Positions 31,244-38,382 of a stretch of 41,640 nucleotides of DNA are shown here, piece by piece. Source of the stretch: Slackia sp. (lineage in GTDB: Bacteria > Actinomycetota > Coriobacteriia > Coriobacteriales > Eggerthellaceae); the NCBI GenBank assembly GCA_030527325.1, contig JAUNBA010000012.1, forward strand, positions 1 through 41,640, given 5' to 3'. The position numbers were made by a program, and so were the translations under genes. Position 1 is the stretch's first letter. Each line of letters starts with the position of its first letter. The notes under the pieces are model-generated. The model searched no databases, had not been told where the DNA came from, and saw nothing but the letters and a program-made list of their open reading frames with translations.

Positions 31244-32880
31244 TGGTTCGTTCCGTTATCGATCCCATCACGCGCATAGAGGGCCATCTGCGTGCCGAGA
31301 TGGAAGTCACCGACGGCGTCGTCACCGATGCATGGGTATCGGGAGGGTGCTTTCGCGGCATGGAACTCGTCGTGCGTGACAGAACGCCGGAAGATGCCGC
31401 GTATATCGTGCAGCGCATTTGCGGCGTCTGCCCGATATCGCATGCCCATGCGTCTTCCATCGCGGCCGAACGGGCATACGGCATCTCGATTCCCGACAAT
31501 GCCCGCATCATCCGCAATCTCATAGAAGGATCTCAGTTCCTGCATAGCCATATCCTGTGGTTCTACAATCTGGCCGGCCTCGATTACGTCGACCCCCTCA
31601 ATGCGCTTTCGGCCGATCCCGCGGCGGCGTACGATTTGGCGAGCGAATTGGGCACGCCGTCATCTGATTTCGTGGGGTTGCAAGATCGCCTCAAGCGCTT
31701 TGCTGAAAACGGGCAGCTGTCCATCTTCAGCGGCAACTGGTTCGATACCGGGGAATACAATCTTGCCCCTGAGGCCGACCTTATCTTGACGGCCCATTAT
31801 CTCGAGGCCCTGCAGATGCAAAGCAAGGCTTCCGAGATCGCCGCCTTGCTCGGTGGAAAGATGCCGCATGTCATGACGGTCGTCCCGGGCGGCACGGCGT
31901 TCGTTCCGACCGATGAGAAGCTCGACGATTTGAAAGGCCTTGTCGATGAGCTGTATGACTGGGTCGCGCGTACCATGATTCCCGATACGCTCGCATTGGC
32001 GCGCTTCTACCCCGAGGCTGCTTCGTTCGGCAAAGGCGTGGGGCGCTACGGTGCGTGGGGAGTTTTCGAGCGTCCTTCCATGCGCATGAACGATCGCTAT
32101 CTTCCCGCAGGCGTGCTCGATGAGCATTTCGAGCTTTCCGATGTGGACGAATCGAAGATCACCGAATATGTGGGCCGTTCCTGGTACGAGGGCGACGCCG
32201 ATTTGCCGCCGTTCAAGCAGGGGGTCAAGCCCGCTTTCACCGAATATGACGTCGAGGGCCGCTATACGTGGAACAAGTGCCCTCGTTATGACGGAAAGCC
32301 CCTCGAGACCGGCGGTTTCGCCCGCTTGCTCGTCGCTTACAAGCGCGGCGTGCCGTTCGTCATCGAGCATATCGATGCGATGCTTGCGGCTTTCGGCGGT
32401 CGCAAGGGCGATTTGAGCGCGTTGCAAAGCACGCTGGGACGTACCGCGGCCCGCCAGATCGAGACGCTCTACATAGCCGGTCTTATGAAAGATTGGGTCG
32501 ATGAGCTTTGCGAGGCCGTCAAGGGCGCGGACGGTGCGTATTTCACCGTGCCCGAAAACGACTCGGGCTCGGGTACGGGTTTTTGGGAGGCCCCACGCGG
32601 CGCTTTGTATCATTCCGAGAGGATCGAGGCCGGTAAGATCGATGACTATCAAATCATCATTCCATCGACATGGAACCTTGCGCCCCACGATCCCGACGGC
32701 AACTACGGCCCGCTCGAGCAGGCGTTGATAGGCGTTCCCGTTGCGGATATAGAAAAGCCCATCAACGCGTTGCGTACCGTACACAGCTTCGATCCGTGCA
32801 CCGCATGTGCCGTGCATGTCGTCGAGCCGAAGACGGGGAAGTCGTTCGAAACCGTGACCGATCCCTGGGGGGTGAAATAA
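31243..32880 (+). CDS. hyaB: [NiFe] hydrogenase large subunit
   Basis: This 545-residue subunit holds the Ni-Fe centre that splits H2. The N-terminal ligand motif is RICGVC (Cys60, Cys63) and the C-terminal one is DPCTAC (Cys519, Cys522), followed by AVH at 523-525. The last 20 residues after His525 are a typical propeptide removed by a specific endopeptidase after nickel insertion. Both sites use Cys, not selenocysteine. It has no signal and must travel with the small subunit. The endopeptidase (HyaD type) and hyp genes are not in this window. Confidence 0.95.
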   Translation: MVRSVIDPITRIEGHLRAEMEVTDGVVTDAWVSGGCFRGMELVVRDRTPEDAAYIVQRICGVCPISHAHASSIAAERAYGISIPDNARIIRNLIEGSQFLHSHILWFYNLAGLDYVDPLNALSADPAAAYDLASELGTPSSDFVGLQDRLKRFAENGQLSIFSGNWFDTGEYNLAPEADLILTAHYLEALQMQSKASEIAALLGGKMPHVMTVVPGGTAFVPTDEKLDDLKGLVDELYDWVARTMIPDTLALARFYPEAASFGKGVGRYGAWGVFERPSMRMNDRYLPAGVLDEHFELSDVDESKITEYVGRSWYEGDADLPPFKQGVKPAFTEYDVEGRYTWNKCPRYDGKPLETGGFARLLVAYKRGVPFVIEHIDAMLAAFGGRKGDLSALQSTLGRTAARQIETLYIAGLMKDWVDELCEAVKGADGAYFTVPENDSGSGTGFWEAPRGALYHSERIEAGKIDDYQIIIPSTWNLAPHDPDGNYGPLEQALIGVPVADIEKPINALRTVHSFDPCTACAVHVVEPKTGKSFETVTDPWGVK

Positions 32881-32881
32881 G

Positions 32882-33568
32882 ATGGCTCATCTTGCGCACT
32901 ACCGCGAGGCGCATCCTCTTCCGTTCCGCATCACCCATTGGGTGAATCTGGTCGCCATGGCGTTTCTCGTCGTCACGGGCTTCTATATCCACTTTCCGTG
33001 GGTTCCGTCATGCATGGGGATAGCGCGCGGCTTGCATCTGTTCTGCGGCTTTGTGATCATGGCGAATGTGGTCGCCCGCGTGATCCTGGCGTTTTTCGTG
33101 AAATCGGCTCCGACGGGCGGCACGCGCGAGACGGTGACCGACTACAAGACGTGGCTTCCTCAGGCCGATAATCGTCATCAGGGCGTCGAATGGATCAAGT
33201 ACTATCTCTTTTTGAAAAAAGACCATCCGCTTTCGGCCAAGCTCGGCGTTCCTCAGAAGATAAGCTATCTTGCGGTCCCTGTCTTGATCGCGTTCATGTT
33301 CTTCACGGGCTTGTGTTTGTGGTCGCCGACGGCGAACCTTCCGTTTTTCGAGAGCGCGATCGCCTTCATGGGTGGGGCGATGAGCGTGCGCATCGTTCAT
33401 TACGTCATGACGTTCGTTTTCATTCTGTTCACGATGCTTCATGTGTACTTGGCGAACATCGAGGGCCTCGCTCCTACCAAGCTGATGTTTTTCGGTATCG
33501 AGCACGGAGGGCTTGTCTACGATCCCGATAAGCATGTCATCGTGGGGGAGGATCTTTTGGACCGCTGA
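32882..33568 (+). CDS. hyaC: hydrogenase cytochrome b subunit
   Basis: This 228-residue membrane protein is the quinone-reactive cytochrome b partner of the [NiFe] hydrogenase, of the cytochrome b561 / HyaC type. Four membrane segments are seen with candidate heme histidines in the ITHWVNLVAMAF, GLHLFCGFVIM, and late VHYVMTF and LHVYLANIEG stretches. It starts one base after the large-subunit stop, so expression is coupled. It should pass electrons from the small subunit to menaquinone. No maturation gene follows. Confidence 0.9.
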   Translation: MAHLAHYREAHPLPFRITHWVNLVAMAFLVVTGFYIHFPWVPSCMGIARGLHLFCGFVIMANVVARVILAFFVKSAPTGGTRETVTDYKTWLPQADNRHQGVEWIKYYLFLKKDHPLSAKLGVPQKISYLAVPVLIAFMFFTGLCLWSPTANLPFFESAIAFMGGAMSVRIVHYVMTFVFILFTMLHVYLANIEGLAPTKLMFFGIEHGGLVYDPDKHVIVGEDLLDR

Positions 33569-33963
33569 TCGATCATGTCGAATCCGCGCAGGGCCGTGCA
33601 TCCCGATACGGATCGTGCGGCCGTGTGCGCGGAGCGGATCACGCGCGTTTCTCAAGGAGCGACTCCTTAATGATGTTTTAATGGTAGCAATTTGTAGAAT
33701 AGGGAGAAATGGCGTCATGCCGACCTTGTGCATAGCATGTTCGGGCGTCTTGGCTGTGAATATGCAAATTTAGTATAAATTTCGTAAAAGTTTATTGCGC
33801 GGTTAATAATAGCAACCGCTGTTTATTTCCGCTCGGCGGCGTTTTCGGCGCGTTCGTCATCTTCGCGAGGCGTGCTCGCGTTTCGGAAGCACGCGTTGCG
33901 CAGGCGACGCACGGCGAAAGGCGGTGCGGGCGGAATCGGTTCCTATAAGATAAGGGGTGCGTT
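33569..33963. other. region between the two hydrogenase operons
   Basis: These 395 bases are AT-rich in the middle (33655-33830) and contain a short perfect palindrome AAGGAG-CGA-CTCCTT (33654-33668), a candidate promoter (33750-33779), and a hairpin GCGGTT/AACCGC (33799-33819) with TTTATT flanking it on both sides. From the candidate start site to the TTG codon the leader would be about 180 bases. No gene, and no riboswitch that I can name, was recognised. Confidence 0.55.
33750..33779 (+). promoter_or_regulatory. candidate promoter of the [FeFe] hydrogenase operon
   Basis: TTGGCT (33750-33755) and TATAAA (33774-33779) are 18 bases apart within an AT-rich stretch. Position and spacing suit a housekeeping promoter. 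Confidence 0.5.
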
Positions 33964-35163
33964 TTGAGCGACATCAGAGAAGCAATTCTCAAAGAAGGAG
34001 TCGTCTTCATCAACGACCAGTGCAAAGGGTGCGACGATTGCGTCAAGGTGTGTCCGAACGACGCCATCACGGTCGCAGGCCTCGGCACGAAGCATGTCAT
34101 CGATCCCGAAAAGTGCCTGAGCTGCGGTCAGTGTCTCATCACGTGTCCGTTCGCGCGCATCGAGGAGAAATCGATGCTCGACGACGTGCGCGCCGCGCTC
34201 GCGGGAGACAAGATCGTCATGGTGCAGGAAGCTCCTGCCGTTCGCGCCGCATTGGGCGTCGAATTCGGCCTTCCCGAGGGCACCGATACCGAGGGCAAGA
34301 TGCTTTCCGCCATGCGCGAGCTCGGCTTCGACAAGGTGTACGACACCGTCTTCGGCGCCGACCTCACCATCATGGAAGAAGGCCATGAACTGGTTGCTCG
34401 CATTCTGAAGAGCCTGGGCGTCAAGGGTTATGAGGACGCCGAGGCGGAGCTGCCCCAGTTCACCTCGTGCTGCCCCGGCTGGGTCCGCTACGCGGAGCTG
34501 AATCATTCCGATATGCTCGCCCATCTTTCCACCGCAAAGTCTCCCATGATGATGCATGGCGCCATCATGAAGACCTACGGCGCAGAGCAGCTCGGCATCG
34601 ATCCCGCCGACATCTATAGCGTCGCCGTGATGCCGTGCACCGCCAAAAAACGCGAGTGCTCCCGTCCCGAATTCGTGTCGAGCGGTTATCCCGACGTCGA
34701 TGCCGTCATCACCACGCGCGAACTCGCGCAGATGATTCGCGACGCGGGCATCGATTTCGAAATGCTCGACGAAAACGGCAAGGCCGACAGCGTCATGGGC
34801 GAAGGCACCGGCGCGGGCGTCATCTTCGGCAATACCGGCGGCGTCATGGAGGCTGCCCTGCGCACCGCGTACAAGGCGCTTTCGGGCAAAGAGCTCGAGC
34901 AGATCGAGGTCCATGCCGTTCGCGGCGAGGACAGCGTGCGCGAGGCGACCGTCTCCATCCCGCTGAAAGCCGAAATCGCCGAGGCCGCAGGCGTCGATAC
35001 GTTCGATTTGAACGTGGCGGTCGTGAGCGGTACCGCCAATGTCGAAACCGTCTTCGACAAGATCGAGTCGGGCTCTTGCCCGTACCACTTCGTCGAAGTG
35101 ATGAACTGCCCGGGCGGCTGCGTCAACGGCGGCGGCCAGCCCATCAACCATACGATTCTGTAA
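33964..35163 (+). CDS. hydA: [FeFe] hydrogenase large (catalytic) subunit
   Basis: This 399-residue enzyme carries the H-cluster that makes or consumes H2. Two N-terminal [4Fe-4S] sites (CKGCDDCVKVCP and CLSCGQCLITCP) lead to the three H-cluster motifs: TSCCPGW (Cys169, Cys170), MPCTAKKRE (Cys225, Glu231) and EVMNCPGGCVNGGGQP (Glu378, Cys382, Cys386). All ligands are intact. The start is TTG at 33964, six bases after AAGGGG. It has no signal of its own; the next gene supplies a Tat signal, as in the periplasmic Desulfovibrio enzyme. Maturases HydE, HydF and HydG are not in the window. Confidence 0.95.
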   Translation: MSDIREAILKEGVVFINDQCKGCDDCVKVCPNDAITVAGLGTKHVIDPEKCLSCGQCLITCPFARIEEKSMLDDVRAALAGDKIVMVQEAPAVRAALGVEFGLPEGTDTEGKMLSAMRELGFDKVYDTVFGADLTIMEEGHELVARILKSLGVKGYEDAEAELPQFTSCCPGWVRYAELNHSDMLAHLSTAKSPMMMHGAIMKTYGAEQLGIDPADIYSVAVMPCTAKKRECSRPEFVSSGYPDVDAVITTRELAQMIRDAGIDFEMLDENGKADSVMGEGTGAGVIFGNTGGVMEAALRTAYKALSGKELEQIEVHAVRGEDSVREATVSIPLKAEIAEAAGVDTFDLNVAVVSGTANVETVFDKIESGSCPYHFVEVMNCPGGCVNGGGQPINHTIL

Positions 35164-35175
35164 GGGAGGCATACG

Positions 35176-35607
35176 ATGAGCCATATCGAGCGTACCATCG
35201 CCGATCCGAAAGGCATCACCCGCCGTCAGGCCATCAAGGGCGCTGCCACGGTCGTCGTGTCCCTGGTTCTGGCAAGCGGCGTCGGCGCATTCGCCTTGGG
35301 CACGTACAAGAAGGCGAAAGAATACGTCACGAAGCGCATATCCGTGCTGTATGCGAACGATTCCAAGCGCGCGCTGCGCACGTCGCATTCCAACCCTGAA
35401 ATCACGGCGCTCTACGAGCAGTATCTGTCTCCCGGACAGGTTCTGCCCGCCAAGACCGAGCTTTCGCACCGTTTGTTGCACACCACGTACGGCTCGGATG
35501 CAGCCAAGCAGATCGAGCATCTGAACGCTTCGAGCGTGCAGGATGCCAAAGATGAGACGGAGCTGCAGATCGAAGAGCTGAATGCCGCCAAGAAGGAGGC
35601 GAAATAA
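35176..35607 (+). CDS. hydB: [FeFe] hydrogenase small subunit with Tat signal
   Basis: This 143-residue protein starts with a twin-arginine motif TRRQAIK (about residues 15-21) and a hydrophobic stretch to about residue 43. The rest resembles the iron-hydrogenase small subunit domain: ITALYEQYLSPGQVLP followed by LSHRLLHTTYG. In periplasmic [FeFe] hydrogenases this subunit wraps around the large one and carries the export signal. It starts 12 bases after hydA with GGGAGG upstream. The hydrophobic segment is long and could remain as an anchor, since no clear AxA cleavage site is visible. Confidence 0.88.
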   Translation: MSHIERTIADPKGITRRQAIKGAATVVVSLVLASGVGAFALGTYKKAKEYVTKRISVLYANDSKRALRTSHSNPEITALYEQYLSPGQVLPAKTELSHRLLHTTYGSDAAKQIEHLNASSVQDAKDETELQIEELNAAKKEAK

Positions 35608-35610
35608 CGC

Positions 35611-36375
35611 ATGAGCGAAAAGGAAATCCACAATCCCGTTGCGAAAGAAACGCCGGGCGTCGATATCAAGATTTTCAAGCATCATGTCTCCACGCGTATC
35701 ATGCACTTGCTGGTCGCCGTCGGATTCATCGTGTGCGGCATCACGGGTATCCTGCTGTTCGCCGGTTTGGACATTCCGCGCAACATCACGGCCCTGATCC
35801 ATTGCATCATGGGCGTGGTCTTCATCGGCGCGCCTGTGGTCTATATCGTCGTGAGCTGGAAATCGTTCTCCCGCTTCATGGACACGTGCACCCACTACGA
35901 TAAGGACGACTTGGGCTGGATCACCGCTCCTATGGGCGGATATCTCGATCCGTATCTGTTCCGCGGCAAGCCCGAGCACTACGTTCCCCCGCAAGACAAG
36001 TACAACACCGGTCAGAAGCTCGCGGGCCTGTGCCTCATTCTCGGCGGCGTTGGCTTGGCTATCACCGGTTTCTTGATGTGGGCCAATACCGGCGACGGCA
36101 TCTTCGGCCTTATCCATGTGGACATGGGCCCCGGTATGACGTGGTTCATCTGGACGCTGCACTTCGTCGCATGCGTGCTGATGCTGCTGGTCTTCGCTGT
36201 CCACTTCTTCCTGGGTGCTATCTACCCGGTCACCAATGTCGAGTTCGGCACCATGTTCGGCAACGGCATCGCCGATTACGCCTACACCAAGAAAAAGCAT
36301 GGCAAGTGGCTCGAGGAGATGGAGCTTGTCGAGGAGCACGAAGTCTCCGACGACAAAGACGCTTCCTCCAAGTAG
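35611..36375 (+). CDS. cytochrome b subunit of the [FeFe] hydrogenase
   Basis: This 254-residue membrane protein resembles the gamma subunits of formate dehydrogenase and hydrogenases. Four hydrophobic segments are seen; candidate heme histidines include His32 (RIMHLLVAV), His64 (LIHCIMG) and a late pair in WTLHFVAC and AVHFFLGAIYP. The polar loop between segments two and three holds YLDPYLFRGKPEHYVPP. It starts three bases after hydB with AAGGAGG upstream, so it is clearly part of this operon. I infer that it links the exported [FeFe] hydrogenase to the quinone pool, an unusual pairing. The shared ending ...MFGNG... with FdnI of this window supports a common origin. Confidence 0.88.
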   Translation: MSEKEIHNPVAKETPGVDIKIFKHHVSTRIMHLLVAVGFIVCGITGILLFAGLDIPRNITALIHCIMGVVFIGAPVVYIVVSWKSFSRFMDTCTHYDKDDLGWITAPMGGYLDPYLFRGKPEHYVPPQDKYNTGQKLAGLCLILGGVGLAITGFLMWANTGDGIFGLIHVDMGPGMTWFIWTLHFVACVLMLLVFAVHFFLGAIYPVTNVEFGTMFGNGIADYAYTKKKHGKWLEEMELVEEHEVSDDKDASSK

Positions 36376-36399
36376 CAGACGTGCGAAAGGAGCCTTCGA

Positions 36400-37047
36400 G
36401 TGGATATCGTCATATCGGCCGCATGCGCTTTGGCGCTTGTCGGGCCGTGCGCTCGAAGCCTCAAGCATCGTTGCAGTGCGTGGTATGCCGCCGCGGCCGT
36501 TTTGGCCGCGGCGGTTGCCGTTTCGACGCTTGCAGGCTTTCAGTGGAGTCCTATCGCGATGCTGCTGGTGCCCATACGATCGGGAATGCTTGCATTCGTG
36601 CTGCTCAGCATCGTTATGTTCACGGGAGTGTGTCGGCCCGGATCGAAGACCCGCGTGCGCCTGGTGCAGATTCGCCGTCCGCTTTCGCTTGTTGCCGCCA
36701 TTCTGGCGTGCGCGCATTGCGTATGCGCCGTTCCGTGGGTGCGCGCGGCGGGATTCTCCTCGGTTTTCGCTGGCGCCTGGCAGAAGGCGCTGTGCGCGTT
36801 CGTGCTCATCGCGTTGGCCGTGCTGGCGCTGACGTCGCTTTCTGTCGTGGCCGACCATATGCGGCAGACGACGTGGCGGCGTATTCATATGCTTTCGTAT
36901 TTGTTCTATCCCGCGTTGTGCCTGCATGCCGCGTTGCTGTGCGCGTCGTCGTCGCCTGCGTACGCGATCGGGTATTGTCTTTGCGCTACGGCGTATGTCG
37001 TCTTGCGGGTTCGTCGCTATAAGAGGGACCGCGCGTTTCGTCGATGA
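36400..37047 (+). CDS. ferric-reductase-like transmembrane protein (MsrQ/YedZ-like)
   Basis: This 215-residue protein has about six membrane segments and the pattern of ferric reductase-like transmembrane domains: ALTSLSVVAD, then WRRIHMLSYLFYPALCLHA, with candidate heme histidines His106, His163 and His176, the last two 13 residues apart. It starts with GTG seven bases after AAAGGAG, 24 bases after the cytochrome b gene, so it is probably the last gene of the hydrogenase operon. It may be another electron-transfer membrane subunit or a quinone-linked reductase such as MsrQ, but no MsrP gene is nearby. Confidence 0.7.
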   Translation: MDIVISAACALALVGPCARSLKHRCSAWYAAAAVLAAAVAVSTLAGFQWSPIAMLLVPIRSGMLAFVLLSIVMFTGVCRPGSKTRVRLVQIRRPLSLVAAILACAHCVCAVPWVRAAGFSSVFAGAWQKALCAFVLIALAVLALTSLSVVADHMRQTTWRRIHMLSYLFYPALCLHAALLCASSSPAYAIGYCLCATAYVVLRVRRYKRDRAFRR

Positions 37048-37091
37048 CGATCGGTTCGCGAGCGCCGTCGCACGTGTGTAAGGAGCGTTTC

Positions 37092-38132
37092 ATGCATATC
37101 AATCATGCCATCGTGCATGTGTTCGATTTTTCATCGTCTTTCGAAGCGCTATCGGATGTCGAGCTCGATTTAGACGATAGGACGGCGCAGCATTTCGTGG
37201 CCGCCCACGTTCGTCGCGCCATGGGCAGCATCGATAACCGCCATGGATCGCTTCCCAATGACGGCGCGTTTGCCGATGAGATGCGTGCGTATCGTGCTGG
37301 CCGCGTGGGTTTCGCGGAGTTCTCCGTCGAGGTCGCGCGGTTTTTGGGTACGGAGCTCGCGCATCAGGACAAAGCGTCTCCTGCGGACATCCTCATCGTC
37401 GATTTCGAGGAATCCGACGAATCGGCCAGCGACGATGCCGACTCTTACGATGCTCGCGACAGGCGTTATTTCGGCGTGTTCATCCTCGAGAGCAAGCAGG
37501 CGTACATGCACGATATACGTCGCGGGGAAGACGGGGCGATGCGAAACGGCATCGTGCGCGGCCATGCCGTTTTGCCGAATACGTCGCAGAAGGTCTCGTC
37601 GTACGCGATCGTCGATATCGCTTCTTCGAGGGCCGTGTTCAACGATAAGCCGCGTTCTGTCGCCGGCGAGCAGCGGCTTGTCGTGGTGGAGGGCCTGCTG
37701 CAGTGCAGCGTCGAGGCGTCGGGCAAAGACGTGATCGAAACGGTCGCCCGCATCGTCGAAGAGGTGGCCGAGGAATACGGCGCCAATGCGGCAATTGCGG
37801 TCTCCAAGGCAAAGGCGCATGTCGTCGAAGCGGCCGACGAGGACGCTTATCTCGCACCGTGGGATATGGCGTCCGACGTGTTCGAGGACGAGCCGCTTCG
37901 AAGGCGCTTCGAAGAGGCGGTGGCCGAAGAATGCCTGCCCGAGCGCGTGCCCGTCGAAAAGAAGGTCGCGCAGCGCGTGGCTAAAAGCCACAAGATCCGC
38001 ACCGATACGGGAATCGAGATAACGTTTCCTGCGGAATACGGGGCGACATCGGAGTACATCGAGTTTTTCAATGCTCCCGACGGCACGATTCAAATCGAGC
38101 TCAAAAACATCGGCAGCATAGAAAACCGTTAG
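37092..38132 (+). CDS. nucleoid-associated protein, YejK/NdpA-like
   Basis: This 346-residue cytoplasmic protein looks like the NA37 (NdpA) family. It begins HINHAIVHVFDFSS, followed by a region with DIESK-like features (FGVFILESKQAYMH) and a late GITVT-type segment reading GIEITFPAEYG. The middle has an acidic stretch (ESDESASDDADSYDARD). The ATG at 37092 follows AAGGAG; an in-frame ATG at 37044 would overlap the previous gene without a ribosome site. It stands alone. Family function is nucleoid association with a poorly defined role. Confidence 0.8.
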   Translation: MHINHAIVHVFDFSSSFEALSDVELDLDDRTAQHFVAAHVRRAMGSIDNRHGSLPNDGAFADEMRAYRAGRVGFAEFSVEVARFLGTELAHQDKASPADILIVDFEESDESASDDADSYDARDRRYFGVFILESKQAYMHDIRRGEDGAMRNGIVRGHAVLPNTSQKVSSYAIVDIASSRAVFNDKPRSVAGEQRLVVVEGLLQCSVEASGKDVIETVARIVEEVAEEYGANAAIAVSKAKAHVVEAADEDAYLAPWDMASDVFEDEPLRRRFEEAVAEECLPERVPVEKKVAQRVAKSHKIRTDTGIEITFPAEYGATSEYIEFFNAPDGTIQIELKNIGSIENR

Positions 38133-38267
38133 GGTCGCGCACGCAGGTTCGTCGCAACGGCGCCGTCGCGCGCGTATCGTCGTTGCTTCCGGAAAACCTG
38201 CAGCCGCCGTGCGCCGCGTGCGTCGCGAAATATTCCAAAACGCCGAAGTTATGCGGTTTTCGCCTGG

Positions 38268-38273
38268 TAGAAT
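38268..38273 (+). promoter_or_regulatory. extended -10 upstream of ettA
   Basis: TGGTAGAAT (38265-38273) fits an extended -10 (TGnTAnAAT). It would start transcription right at the 5' foot of the terminator-like hairpin at 38279, about 100 bases before the ettA start codon. Confidence 0.45.
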
Positions 38274-38278
38274 GAAGA

Positions 38279-38306
38279 GAACGCGGTTTCGTCCGCGTTC
38301 TTTTTT
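38279..38306 (+). terminator. intrinsic terminator hairpin upstream of ettA
   Basis: A perfect eight-base-pair stem (GAACGCGG with CCGCGTTC, loop TTTCGT) is followed by six T residues. It is 147 bases after the preceding gene and 77 bases before ettA, so it either ends the upstream transcript or attenuates ettA. Confidence 0.85.
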
Positions 38307-38382
38307 CATAGAGCCGCGTCGTTTCTCGTGCGTGTGGCGGCGCGCATTCGTGTTTCCTGGAGTGAGAAAAGGGGAGTGTTGC

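Noticed and set aside
32793..32880. Selenocysteine in the [NiFe] hydrogenase large subunit
   Set aside because: The C-terminal motif reads DPCTAC with ordinary Cys codons and no in-frame TGA before the true stop.
33943..36927. A 994-residue open frame on the minus strand across the [FeFe] hydrogenase operon
   Set aside because: It is the mirror of strongly supported plus-strand genes. GC-rich codon bias leaves such antisense frames open. It has no recognisable domain and an Arg/His-rich composition typical of shadows.
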